A DNA stretch of 64,000 nt, from contig NZ_FJVE01000007.1 in assembly GCF_900078195.1 (NCBI RefSeq), positions 2,601,358 to 2,665,357 on the forward strand, given 5' to 3'. The stretch's first letter is position 1. Every line of letters starts with the position of its first letter. Positions 33,744 to 42,942 of this stretch are shown here, piece after piece. Position numbers and translations under genes: made by a program. The stretch comes from Clostridium sp. Marseille-P299. GTDB taxonomy: Bacteria; Bacillota; Clostridia; Lachnospirales; Lachnospiraceae. Under the pieces are notes generated by a model. It saw only the letters and a program-made list of their open reading frames with translations, was not told where the DNA came from and searched no databases.

Positions 33744-34406
33744 TTACAAAAGTCTTACATTACGAACAGTACCTGTTTCATGAAATTCTGTCCATTCGCA
33801 GATGTTAACTGCATGATCTCCAATACGTTCCATATACTTAGCAATCATTAGAATATCAATGCAATCATCCGCATCTTCTGTTGACTTTTTCAAATGTGTA
33901 ATTACATCGCTCTTTACTTGATTAAATAATTCATCCACTATGTCATCCATTTTCATAGTTTCTCTGGCTGCATTTACATCTGTGTGTATAAATGCTGCTA
34001 CCGCTTCATGTACCATCTTTTTAGCGACACTTGCCATTTCAGGAATTGGCTTAATTATATCATAAGTATGCACCGCTTTACTACGTAAAATAAGTTCTGA
34101 TATATCAGCTGCATGATCTCCAATACGCTCCATATCAGTAACAACTTTAAGCGCAGTCGTTACAATACGTAAGTCTTTTGCTACCGGCTGTTGTCTTAAA
34201 ATAAGTGATAAACATCTTGATTCAATCGCCTTTTCGATATCATTAATCGTACGATCACCCTTAATTATTTCTAATGCTAATGCTTCATCATGATTTTCAA
34301 ATGCTCTCATTACCTTATCAATTGCAGTTTCAATCATGTTACCCATATCTTCTAAATTACTATTTAGTATTTCAAGTTCGTGTTCAAAACTAATTCTCGC
34401 TGACAT
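33744..34406 (-). CDS. phoU: phosphate signalling regulator PhoU
   Basis: 220 residues, two repeats of a three-helix bundle. Each repeat has the metal-binding signature: VVTDMERIGDHAADI and MIAKYMERIGDHAVNICEW. It links the Pst transporter to the sensor kinase and suppresses the Pho response when phosphate is plentiful. Located between pstB and the first kinase, as in other clostridia. The start has GGAGG directly upstream. The Na/Pi cotransporter carries a second PhoU-like domain. Confidence 0.95.
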   Translation of the reverse strand: MSARISFEHELEILNSNLEDMGNMIETAIDKVMRAFENHDEALALEIIKGDRTINDIEKAIESRCLSLILRQQPVAKDLRIVTTALKVVTDMERIGDHAADISELILRSKAVHTYDIIKPIPEMASVAKKMVHEAVAAFIHTDVNAARETMKMDDIVDELFNQVKSDVITHLKKSTEDADDCIDILMIAKYMERIGDHAVNICEWTEFHETGTVRNVRLL

Positions 34407-34492
34407 ATTAACCTCCTTGCTGCATAAATGCAGTCCATTTAAATAAAAGCAACGTCATAGCGGTTGAAATTCTGATTCAACCACTCCCTACA

Positions 34493-35245
34493 TTAACCAA
34501 ATCTACCAGTGATGTAATCTTCTGTTCTCTTATCCTTAGGTCTTGAGAACAGAGTTTCTGTATCAGTAAATTCAACTACTTCACCAACTAAGAAAAACGC
34601 TGTATAATCTGAAATTCTTGCTGCTTGTTGCATATTATGAGTTACAATAGCTACGGTATATTTATCTTTTAATTCAGACATTAAATCCTCAATTTTAAGC
34701 GTTGAGATAGGATCAAGTGCTGAAGTTGGTTCATCCATTAATAAAACTTCTGGCTCTACTGCTAATGCTCTTGCAATACAAAGTCTTTGCTGTTGTCCAC
34801 CAGATAAACCAAGTGCAGATTTTTTTAAGCGGTCTTTTACCTCATCAAAAAGAGCTGCTCCACGAAGGCTTTCTTCTACAATTTCATCAAGTTTGGATTT
34901 TGATTTAATTCCATGGATTCTAGGACCATATGCAATATTATCATAGATACTCATTGGAAAAGGATTTGGTTGCTGAAATACCATTCCTACTTTTTTTCTT
35001 AATAAAGTTGTATCTACTTTTGGACCATAAACATTTTCTCCATCGATTAAAACTTCCCCCTCGATTCTAACACCTTCAACTAAATCATTCATTCGATTAA
35101 TTGTCTTTAAAAATGTTGATTTTCCACATCCACTTGGACCAATAAAAGCAGTAATTGATTTTTCAGGTATTTGCATTGATATGTTTTTAAGTGCGTGATT
35201 TGGTCCATAATATAAATTCAAATTTTTTGTTTCTACTTTATTCAC
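34493..35245 (-). CDS. pstB: phosphate ABC transporter ATP-binding protein PstB
   Basis: 250 residues. Walker A is GPSGCGKST, the Q-loop [18 protein letters not shown] is specific to PstB, the signature is LSGGQQQR, and Walker B is [12 protein letters not shown]. The C terminus [10 protein letters not shown] is also typical. It energises phosphate uptake through PstC and PstA. It lies 32 bp after pstA in the same operon. Confidence 0.97.
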   Translation of the reverse strand: MNKVETKNLNLYYGPNHALKNISMQIPEKSITAFIGPSGCGKSTFLKTINRMNDLVEGVRIEGEVLIDGENVYGPKVDTTLLRKKVGMVFQQPNPFPMSIYDNIAYGPRIHGIKSKSKLDEIVEESLRGAALFDEVKDRLKKSALGLSGGQQQRLCIARALAVEPEVLLMDEPTSALDPISTLKIEDLMSELKDKYTVAIVTHNMQQAARISDYTAFFLVGEVVEFTDTETLFSRPKDKRTEDYITGRFG

Positions 35246-35277
35246 ATTAACCCTCCATGCTGCTTATTGGCAGCCCA

Positions 35278-36153
35278 TTATTTTCTTCTACTAGTATCAA
35301 GTTTTTTTGATAAAACTTTTGTTAAAATATTAATACAAAGTACGATGATTAATAAAACACTAGCGATTCCAAATGCTTGATCATATTTTGCCTTTGACAT
35401 ACTTAAATAAAGCTGAATCGTTAATGTTCCACCTGGATCAAGTATCTTAGTAAATAAACCTTCACCATATTGGCCCAAATTAGGAAGTAAGCCTGCACTA
35501 CCTGCCGTAAATAAAAGTGCTGCTGATTCACCCACGATTCGACCAATAGAAAGTATAATACCTGTAATGATACCTGGCATTGCTGAAGGTAGTAAAATTG
35601 TTCGTATCATATACCATTTTGTTGCACCAATTCCTAAGGCACCATCACGATAACTTTTTGGAACTGTTTTTAATGCTTCCTGCGTATTTCTTGTAATTAA
35701 TGGTAATACCATTATACTAAGAGTTAGCGCACCTGTTAAGATAGAATATCCTAATTTTAACTGTGTTCCAAAGAAAACCATACCAAATAAACCAAAGATA
35801 ATAGATGGAATACCGGAAAGTGTTTCTGTCGTAAATTCTATTAATCTTACTAACTTTCCAGGCTTTGCATATTCATTTAAATAAATCGCTGCTCCAATAC
35901 CTATTGGAGTTACAATTAGTAAAGTAATAATTATAATATAAAGGGTATTGATTATATTACCAGCAATACCAAAAGTATTTTTTAATGAACTTGGAACGGT
36001 AGTTAAGAACTGAAAATTAACCATACCAATTCCTTTGATAAATACATATGCCATGATCCCAATTAATAAAAGGATTGAAATACTCGCGCAAATATAAGTA
36101 AACGCTAATAACATAAAATCCTTGGGGTGTTTCTTCTTATCATAAATACTCAT
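35278..36153 (-). CDS. pstA: phosphate ABC transporter permease PstA
   Basis: 291 residues, six predicted membrane segments. The EAA loop reads EALKTVPKSYRDGALGIGATKWYMIRTILLPSAMPGIITG. The N-terminal cytoplasmic MSIYDKKKHPKDF and the IPSIIFGLFGMVFFG segment are typical. Its start overlaps the pstC stop by four bases, so translation is coupled. Confidence 0.95.
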   Translation of the reverse strand: MSIYDKKKHPKDFMLLAFTYICASISILLLIGIMAYVFIKGIGMVNFQFLTTVPSSLKNTFGIAGNIINTLYIIIITLLIVTPIGIGAAIYLNEYAKPGKLVRLIEFTTETLSGIPSIIFGLFGMVFFGTQLKLGYSILTGALTLSIMVLPLITRNTQEALKTVPKSYRDGALGIGATKWYMIRTILLPSAMPGIITGIILSIGRIVGESAALLFTAGSAGLLPNLGQYGEGLFTKILDPGGTLTIQLYLSMSKAKYDQAFGIASVLLIIVLCINILTKVLSKKLDTSRRK

Positions 36154-37091
36154 CTATCTTTTTCCCCCTGTTTTAAGATTTTATTTAACACTAAGTTAAT
36201 AAGCATAATAAATATGAACAATACTAAACCAATGGTAAATAGTACTTTTTTATGCATATCTGCTGCATATGACATTTCACTTACAATCGCAGTCGTTAAA
36301 AATCTTACTGCATTAAATGGAAGTGGAATATTTACAGAGTTACCAGATACCAAACTAATTGCCATCGCTTCTCCAATTGCACGCCCAATTCCTAATACAA
36401 TTGCAGTAATGATACCAGATTTTGCAGCCGGTAAGATAACTTTTGTAATCGTCTGCATTTTTGTTGCACCTAGTGCTAAAGATGCACTTTTTAAATGAAG
36501 TGGCACTGCACGAAGTGATGAAGTTGTAATATTAATTACTGTAGGTAAAATCATAATTGCTAATACAAGCACTGCTGAAATTAAATTTGCCCCTCCAGTA
36601 AATTGATGTGTTGTTGAATTGCGAAATAAATAAAGTTCCGCCTTATACATCAATGGATTTAAAATTAAAAGTCCTAAAAGACCATAAATTACAGATGGAA
36701 TACCTGCAAGTAATTCAACCGCTGGTTGAACAATCATTGCTAATTTTTTAGGTGCTACTTCTGCTAAGAAAATTGCAGTACCTATTGCAATAGGCACACC
36801 AATTAAAATTGCTAAAAATGTACCCACAATTGATGTTAAAATTACATATAATATACCATATCTTGGATCGGCTGCACTAGGCTTCCATTCTGTACTGAAT
36901 AAAATTTCTTTTAAACCAACCTCAAAAATAGCTGGCATACCACTTATAATCATATATAATGTAATGGAAAATACAGCAATAACCGCAGCAAAGGCACATG
37001 TAGTAAATACCACATGTGCAACTTTTTCAACTGTTGTTTTTGTTTTGTAGTTTCCAATGATAGAATTCTTTTTTTGTTCTTTTTCTTGCAT
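36150..37091 (-). CDS. pstC: phosphate ABC transporter permease PstC
   Basis: 313 residues, six predicted membrane segments. PstC marks are FSTEWKPSAADPRYGILYVILTS, AGIPSVIYGLLGLL, and the EAA loop SSLRAVPLHLKSASLALGATKMQTITKVILPAAKSGIITA. It pairs with PstA to form the membrane channel. A GAGG lies just before the start. Confidence 0.95.
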   Translation of the reverse strand: MQEKEQKKNSIIGNYKTKTTVEKVAHVVFTTCAFAAVIAVFSITLYMIISGMPAIFEVGLKEILFSTEWKPSAADPRYGILYVILTSIVGTFLAILIGVPIAIGTAIFLAEVAPKKLAMIVQPAVELLAGIPSVIYGLLGLLILNPLMYKAELYLFRNSTTHQFTGGANLISAVLVLAIMILPTVINITTSSLRAVPLHLKSASLALGATKMQTITKVILPAAKSGIITAIVLGIGRAIGEAMAISLVSGNSVNIPLPFNAVRFLTTAIVSEMSYAADMHKKVLFTIGLVLFIFIMLINLVLNKILKQGEKDR

Positions 37092-37137
37092 ATATCATCC
37101 TCAAACTTTCTTTCCATCAGAAAATCTACATTTTAGA

Positions 37138-38016
37138 TTAGTCTACATTTATTAATCCAACAGATTCAATAATTGCTTTACCTTCTTCAGATTTCATGTA
37201 ATCAAAAAATGCTTTTACTAATTCAGATTGTTCTGATATTTCACCTTTTGTTGCCATTACAAATGGTCTGCTAAGGAAGTAAGAACCTGCCTTAATATTA
37301 TCAGCAGTTGCTGCTACTCCTTCTAAATCAACAGTCTTTACTGTATCATCAATAACATCTAGTGATACATAACCAATTGCACCTTTTGTGGAAGCTACTT
37401 TAGCCATTACAGCACCAGTATTATCTAATTCATTTGCATATTTACAAGCATCTTCTACACCAAGTATTTCTTCAAATGCTCCTCTTGTACCAGATCCTGC
37501 CTCTCTACCAATTACAACGATTGGCATATTATCTCCACCAAGATCACTCCATTTTGTAATTTCACCTTTATAGATGCTAATTAACTGATCTTTTGTTAGA
37601 TTTGTAACTGTATTTGCATTGTCAACGATAACAGCTATTCCATCAATTGCTACAATATTTTCAACTGCTCCAGCTTCTTTTTCACTATCTTTTAAATTTC
37701 TAGAGGAATTACCAATGTCTGCAGTTCCGTTGATTACAGCTTCAACACCAGCACCAGATCCAATGAATTCAGCATTGATTGTAACGTTTTTATTCTTATT
37801 CATGAAATCTTCAGCTACTGCATGTGCTAATTTTTCCATGGATGTTGAACCAACCATTGTTATTGAGCCAGATAATGTTGACTCATTTTGAGCATTCGTA
37901 TCATTGGTTCCTGTAGAACCTTCTGAGTTATTATTTTTTCCACAGCCAGTCATCATTCCCACAATTAAAGTACCTAAACATAATCCTGTAATAACTTTCA
38001 TCCATCTTTTTTTCAT
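37138..38016 (-). CDS. pstS: phosphate-binding lipoprotein PstS
   Basis: 292 residues. The signal peptide ends at GMMTGC, giving a lipid-modified Cys, and a Ser/Thr/Asn-rich linker follows. The binding domain has GSITMVGSTSMEKLAHAVAEDF, EFIGSGAGVEAVINGTADIGNSSRNLKDSE and GREAGSGTRGAFEEILGV, where the GSGTR loop contacts phosphate. First gene of the pst-pho operon, with a PhoP-box-like repeat about 105-130 bp upstream of its start. Confidence 0.96.
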   Translation of the reverse strand: MKKRWMKVITGLCLGTLIVGMMTGCGKNNNSEGSTGTNDTNAQNESTLSGSITMVGSTSMEKLAHAVAEDFMNKNKNVTINAEFIGSGAGVEAVINGTADIGNSSRNLKDSEKEAGAVENIVAIDGIAVIVDNANTVTNLTKDQLISIYKGEITKWSDLGGDNMPIVVIGREAGSGTRGAFEEILGVEDACKYANELDNTGAVMAKVASTKGAIGYVSLDVIDDTVKTVDLEGVAATADNIKAGSYFLSRPFVMATKGEISEQSELVKAFFDYMKSEEGKAIIESVGLINVD

Positions 38017-38120
38017 ATTTATCCTCCATTCTTTCGCAAATCTTATGTTTTGCGATTTATAAACTTTCTTGTTTACAATGATAATTTATCATAAAAAAAA
38101 TCTTCAAACTATCACGCTTA

Positions 38121-38148
38121 TGTATAAGTTTTGTGAAATGTATGTAAA
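38121..38148 (-). promoter_or_regulatory. PhoP-box-like direct repeats upstream of pstS
   Basis: On the minus strand TTTACA-N5-TTCACA-N5-TATACA, an exact 11-bp phase. The first two hexamers match TT(A/C/T)ACA perfectly and the third at 5/6. A possible -10 (TATGAT) lies about 27 bp downstream. The same arrangement precedes the cotransporter at 28027. Confidence 0.7.
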
Positions 38149-38190
38149 ATTACACGAGTTGATATACAATTATTTACTCTTTATCGTAAA

Positions 38191-38253
38191 AAAAAGAGCT
38201 ACTTCAAATAAATCTATCGAATAGAAAGACTCATTATAAAGTAACCTCTTTTT
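38191..38253 (-). terminator. terminator of the GGDEF/EAL gene
   Basis: AAAAAGAG-TACTT arms pair with AAGTA-CTCTTTTT around a longer loop; T-rich on the minus strand. Confidence 0.65.
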
Positions 38254-38280
38254 GTTTTTTTTATACTATGTACTTAATAT

Positions 38281-40107
38281 CTACTGATAAAGTAAGTCAA
38301 ATTGTTCTGGATCCATAGGTCGTCCAAAATAATATCCTTGTACTAAATCACATTCTAAACTTTCTAAAAACTCTGCTTGTTCTTTGGTTTCTACTCCTTC
38401 ACACAATACCGTAATTTTCATTTTTTTAGCCATACTAATAATGCTCGTAATTACAATTTCATCTTTTTTTTGTATACCACCTTGGGCTAAAAATTCTTTA
38501 TCAAGCTTTAAAATATCAAAGTCTAGGTTCTTTAATAGATTCAGCGATGAATATCCAGCTCCAAAATCATCCATAGATACAATAAACCCAGCATTTTTTA
38601 ATCGCATCATCGCAATCCTAGCACTTTTTGCATTCTCTAGAAAGATGCTTTCCGTAATCTCAAACTCCAATAAATGATGTGGTATTTGATATAAATCAAC
38701 AAGTTGAATTATTCGTTTTACGAAATCATTGCAGCGTAGGTGTACTCTAGAAACATTTACTGAAATAGGTATAATACTCTCACCGGAATCAATACGCTTT
38801 CTTAAATACTCGCATACTTTTGCATATATATAAAAATCAAGTTTTATAATAAATTCATTTTGCTCAAATACAGGAATAAATTCATTCGGAAACATCATAC
38901 TACCATCTTCACGCTTCCAACGTACCAACGCCTCTGCTCCAATAACTACTTTATCCTTTAAATGATATTTCGGTTGTAGTTCAAAATAAAATTCATCTTT
39001 AAGCAATGCATCCTCTGCGATATTACTTATCAGTATATTACGTCTTAACTCATTATCCATAGTTTCATTGTATATAACGGTTCTTTTTGATGCAAGCTTT
39101 GCTGCTTTTCTTGCCTTATCAGCATTGTCTATATATGTTTTAATCCCTAAGTTTGTATCTGCAAAAATATTAACTCCTGCAACTATTTGTAGAGTAGTTT
39201 CCTTATATATCGTATGTACCTTATCTGAAAATACCTTATTAAAAGCATCGAGTGCTCTTGATATTCTCTCTTCTGTAACTCCTTTACCAATTTTCCCAAG
39301 TACCACGAAATTATCAGAAAATACTCGACTTACAAGCACCTTGTTAAATATGACTGAGATACTTTGGTTAAATAATCTTAAAACTTCATCCCCAGAACTA
39401 TATCCATAAAATTCATTAAAGTACTTAAAATTAATGATATCCGCAGATATTATGATGTAGTTCGTTTCCTCATTTTCTAATTCAAATAAGCTCTCTGCAT
39501 GATTTACAAAAGTATCATAATTAAATAAACCTGTAACGGAATCATATTTTAATATTTGCTCTAATCTATCTTTTGCATCATGATAATCCCTTACTACAAA
39601 ATAAAAATTCACTAAGATATCTCTTAGATGATATAAGGTCTTAATCTCACAATCCGTAAATATATAATTCTCTTTTGGACTTACAAAAATGATTAAACCA
39701 GTTTTATTATCTCCTGTAATATAAGGCAATGATATGATACTATTACAATGATTTTTATGTAACAATTTTTCTATATTGATATTGGATGAATAATCAATAT
39801 AGTCCTTATGTGTTATTATCTCTCCATTGTTCATTTTCTCTCGGAAAAAATTTTCAAACTCCTTTGAGCATGACATAACATGGTTTAGAGAAGTATTGTT
39901 GTCTCTAGACCATTCATAAAATACTCGAAAGCATTCTAACTCTGGTTTATTTTCCATAATAATCACATTATTTAAATGATACTGCTGTGCCACTTTTCCA
40001 AGTAATAACTCTGTTGCTTTCCCTAAATCCGAATGTTCTTTCAAATTTTCTATTGCAAAATATGAAATCTCATACTGAAAATTATCATACTCAATTGTAT
40101 TCATCAT
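38281..40107 (-). CDS. GAF-GGDEF-EAL cyclic-di-GMP signalling protein
   Basis: 608 residues from the ATG-ATG preceded by GGGAGG. The N-terminal ~180 residues look like a GAF sensor. The GGDEF domain (about 195-345) has YSSGDEVL in place of GGDEF, so cyclase activity is doubtful. The EAL domain (about 360-608) keeps the catalytic set: AEALVRW, ISVNVSRVHLR, LEFEITESIF, SMDDFGAGYSSLNLL, LKLDKEF, LCEGVET and VQGYYFGRP. The expected net activity is c-di-GMP phosphodiesterase, possibly controlled by GTP binding to the degenerate domain. Monocistronic. No membrane segment, so cytoplasmic. Confidence 0.9.
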   Translation of the reverse strand: MMNTIEYDNFQYEISYFAIENLKEHSDLGKATELLLGKVAQQYHLNNVIIMENKPELECFRVFYEWSRDNNTSLNHVMSCSKEFENFFREKMNNGEIITHKDYIDYSSNINIEKLLHKNHCNSIISLPYITGDNKTGLIIFVSPKENYIFTDCEIKTLYHLRDILVNFYFVVRDYHDAKDRLEQILKYDSVTGLFNYDTFVNHAESLFELENEETNYIIISADIINFKYFNEFYGYSSGDEVLRLFNQSISVIFNKVLVSRVFSDNFVVLGKIGKGVTEERISRALDAFNKVFSDKVHTIYKETTLQIVAGVNIFADTNLGIKTYIDNADKARKAAKLASKRTVIYNETMDNELRRNILISNIAEDALLKDEFYFELQPKYHLKDKVVIGAEALVRWKREDGSMMFPNEFIPVFEQNEFIIKLDFYIYAKVCEYLRKRIDSGESIIPISVNVSRVHLRCNDFVKRIIQLVDLYQIPHHLLEFEITESIFLENAKSARIAMMRLKNAGFIVSMDDFGAGYSSLNLLKNLDFDILKLDKEFLAQGGIQKKDEIVITSIISMAKKMKITVLCEGVETKEQAEFLESLECDLVQGYYFGRPMDPEQFDLLYQ

Positions 40108-40238
40108 ACAATCCTCCCTACTCAAACCTCAGTAAATATTATATCATTTATTTACATAATTTTCAATATAATACATTTTTTTTATAATATTATAGAACAT
40201 TCTGCGATTTATTTGATAATTTAGATTTTATATACAAT

Positions 40239-40296
40239 GTCAACTTCATGAATTACATTTTTTTATATTGAATTTATTGTAATTCATGAAGTTGAC
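40239..40296. repeat. long perfect inverted repeat, 19-bp arms
   Basis: GTCAACTTCATGAATTACA at 40239-40257 and its exact complement at 40278-40296, with a 20-nt AT-rich loop. It follows the LysM gene, but has no clear T-run on either side, so termination is possible and not certain. No gene is seen in 40108-40311. Confidence 0.8.
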
Positions 40297-40311
40297 TCGT
40301 CTTACTTTATA

Positions 40312-40665
40312 CTACTCTTCATCCATTGTTCCTCTTTGTGGAATTTGAAGTGCAGTTCCCTCTTTTAATCTAAGACTACCTAGACGATTATATTCCATTA
40401 ATTCGTCAAAATCGATATGAAAACGATTCAAAATATCGATAATCGTATCATTGTCCTTTACTACATAGGTAATTAAACCAATCATATTGTTTACCCCTGG
40501 CATTGGGATACAAATCGTATCACCTATCTGTAAATTATATACATCCGCATATGGATTTGCATCAAGTAGTACTTCAAGCGGTACTCCAAACATTTCACTA
40601 ATACGATAAAGTGAGTCTCCATTGTTGACAGTGTAAACAATACCATGACAAGAACTATAGTTCAT
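40312..40665 (-). CDS. two-LysM-domain protein
   Basis: 117 residues with two LysM modules. The first is VYTVNNGDSLYRISEMFGVPLEVLLDANP...LQIGDTICIP, and the second is TYVVKDNDTIIDILNRFHIDFDELMEYN...LKEGTALQIP. There is no signal peptide or catalytic domain. Leaderless LysM proteins of this size in clostridia are often spore-associated peptidoglycan binders, but this is inference. TTGGAG lies about nine nt before the ATG. The IS1380-type element is inserted about 110 bp upstream of its start and could have separated it from its promoter. Confidence 0.85.
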   Translation of the reverse strand: MNYSSCHGIVYTVNNGDSLYRISEMFGVPLEVLLDANPYADVYNLQIGDTICIPMPGVNNMIGLITYVVKDNDTIIDILNRFHIDFDELMEYNRLGSLRLKEGTALQIPQRGTMDEE

Positions 40666-40772
40666 AATAATATTTCTCCAAAGAATTATTCTCCATATAT
40701 TTTATGAATTTTACAAATTTTTGTCACTGTTTGGTGCTTATAAATCACTTTATTTATGCTCTTCATAATTAT

Positions 40773-42450
40773 ATATTCCTGAATTATTCATGTAAGTAAA
40801 TAACAAAGTTAATTTACTGATCTTTATATCAGCCCGTTGTTTTTTACTTTGATTTTATGATTTTACTTTTTTTAACAGTCAAAAAGAAAGGAATTTAACT
40901 AAGGTATTATTACTCTCTTTTTTTAACTGCCAATGTGCAACTCACTATCTACTCTAATAACCTTTGTAGTGGTCTTAGTGAATGTATTTTTGATAAAACC
41001 TCATTAAATTCATTTTTATAAGGGCAACTACTGCATAACTTAAAGATTAGATAGCGTGATTTCTTCGTTAGCCTTGCTGCTATTTTTATAAGTTTTAAAC
41101 GAATTGTATCAACTTGAAGATGTCTCATCTTCTTTGGTAAAACCATTCGACGAAACCAATTGAATATGTTATATGTTAACATATTGATTTGGAGTCGATT
41201 TTGATTAGTTATGAAATCATGATTTGGCATAGCATTCATATGAAAGCCTAGTTTTGCTTCTTTAATCATGTTTTCCATAGTCCCTCGATTACAATAAAAA
41301 CGTAAAATATCCTGGGCAGGAATCTCCATATTTGTAACGATGAATGTATAATTAGCTACCATTACTCCATATGGTTTTTCAATCTTGCAAACAATTCTAC
41401 GAGGATATGCCCAGCTATCAGCAGCATACATGAATTCAGTATAAGTGCAAGCGTAATCAACAAGATTATTGTTTAATGATTCCATAAAATCATAAACATC
41501 ACCTTCAACCATCTTACGTAAGCGTGCTGATTCCTTCATACGAATAGCAAAACTCACACCATTGGTCTCTAACTTTTCATAAAGCATAACGTCTGCGAAA
41601 CCACTATCACCTCTTAAGAATAGTTGAGTATCTGGATAATTATCCATATATTCCAATAGGAGAGGATACAAAAAATTATGTGCGTCCTTTGAAGTGTAAG
41701 TATTTCCTGGTCTTAACTCAGCCTTTAATAAATCCTTAGTTAACCCATCAAATACTAATAATGGATGATATCCAACGTTTTGATAATGAGTATTATAGCT
41801 ACTACCTTCTTGCGAACCATACGTAGTAAATGAAGTAGAGTCGACATCAAGAATGATCTGTTGTGGTTGTTCATAAGAATAAATCTTCTCACGTAATAGT
41901 TGATGAAGAACATCCATCTGCACAATACAGATGTCATCAAGACGATTCATAAAACGGCTTATTGTAGGTTGAGATGCCAATCTTTCTTTCGAAAGAATTT
42001 GAGTAAATATAGGATCAAAAGCCAATTCATCCGCATCATCATCTTGAAAGTACCCAGCGATGTTTTGAAAGATACGTTGCATGAGTATGGATGAATCAGA
42101 ATGAATACGCTGTTTTGTATCAGTACTAAAATTCTCAGCAATGATAGAGGGGATCTTTAGTTTATTTATATATTCATAGAGTAAAAGTAATCCAGAATCG
42201 GAGGAAAGTTCTCCTCCATTAAAATTTATTTTAATACGGTTATTGCATTCTAAGTGTAAATCCTGTAAACTAGACATATAAGGTTTCTCCTTTGTTTGAT
42301 TTTGGGTCGCACTTAAATTTTAACAAAGAAGAGGCCTTTTTTCTATATCTAGATTTCACTTTTTAGGTGAAAGTAATAAATGTATGAAACTCAGTATTAA
42401 AAAGGTATTGTATCATGCTAACAAGGTCAGCATGAATAATTCAGGATATT
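40773..42450. mobile_element. complete IS1380-family insertion sequence with target duplication
   Basis: The element spans 40778-42445 (1668 bp). Its ends are 15-bp perfect inverted repeats: CCTGAATTATTCATG at 40778-40792 and the complement at 42431-42445. The 5-bp sequence ATATT flanks both ends (40773-40777 and 42446-42450), as expected for a target duplication. Length, CCT termini and the single long transposase fit IS1380. Intact ends and an intact ORF suggest a recent, potentially active copy. Confidence 0.9.
40949..42277 (-). CDS. IS1380-family transposase
   Basis: 442 residues. The N-terminal part (DLHLECNNRIKINFNGGELSSDSGLLLL) is typical of the family. DDE residues are probably in IILDVDSTSF, LFLRGDSGFAD and the C-terminal RGTMENMIKEAKLGF. 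ATG is preceded by AGGAG. The frame is complete, so the protein may be active. It transcribes away from the activase gene at 42943. Confidence 0.9.
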   Translation of the reverse strand: MSSLQDLHLECNNRIKINFNGGELSSDSGLLLLYEYINKLKIPSIIAENFSTDTKQRIHSDSSILMQRIFQNIAGYFQDDDADELAFDPIFTQILSKERLASQPTISRFMNRLDDICIVQMDVLHQLLREKIYSYEQPQQIILDVDSTSFTTYGSQEGSSYNTHYQNVGYHPLLVFDGLTKDLLKAELRPGNTYTSKDAHNFLYPLLLEYMDNYPDTQLFLRGDSGFADVMLYEKLETNGVSFAIRMKESARLRKMVEGDVYDFMESLNNNLVDYACTYTEFMYAADSWAYPRRIVCKIEKPYGVMVANYTFIVTNMEIPAQDILRFYCNRGTMENMIKEAKLGFHMNAMPNHDFITNQNRLQINMLTYNIFNWFRRMVLPKKMRHLQVDTIRLKLIKIAARLTKKSRYLIFKLCSSCPYKNEFNEVLSKIHSLRPLQRLLE

Positions 42451-42785
42451 AATAATTTCTAATTATTTAAGTTGAACTTCATAAGTATTTTGCGTATAAT
42501 AAGAAGCTAGGATTCATTTCATATAGATTTTATATAGTAAACATTATTAACTTATCTATAAGAAGAGAAATACTTCTTATACATATACGAAAGGGAACAT
42601 TCACTTCCTTAATTATCAGAACTTAAAATTAAGTTCTGAATAAAATAAACCTAGAGAAGCGAGAAGCTTCTTATTAATAGTATTATTCTCATTTATTCTT
42701 TTAGAGATCGTAAAAGAATTTATATATATACCAACCTTATCCAATAATTCCCCAGGGAATCGCATTCCCATGGGATAGCAAGGTA

Positions 42786-42884
42786 GAGGTATATTAACCT
42801 TACGGTATACCATAACATACGGTATATTAAAACTTACGTATAAAAACTTCTGGTATACTATAATTTTGAGGTATTTCATACCTC
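42786..42884 (+). promoter_or_regulatory. cluster of GGTATA repeats upstream of the activase gene
   Basis: GGTATA occurs at 42788, 42804, 42821 and 42852 in contexts such as ACGGTATACC, ACGGTATATT and CTGGTATACT. It ends in a hairpin GAGGTA-TTTCA-TACCTC at 42868-42884. The gap 42451-42942 also holds the hairpin AGAACTTAA/TTAAGTTCT near 42620. It looks like a repeat-rich operator or leader. No protein-coding gene that I trust is present in it. Confidence 0.4.
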
Positions 42885-42942
42885 CTATTATCAGCGATTA
42901 ATTATTATCCTGATAAGATTACGCATAGAAAGAGGGATTAAT

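Noticed and set aside
42616..42879. Minus-strand ORF of 87 codons upstream of the activase gene
   Set aside because: No ribosome binding site and no recognisable family. It lies in a leader full of palindromes and repeated GGTATA, which creates the open frame.
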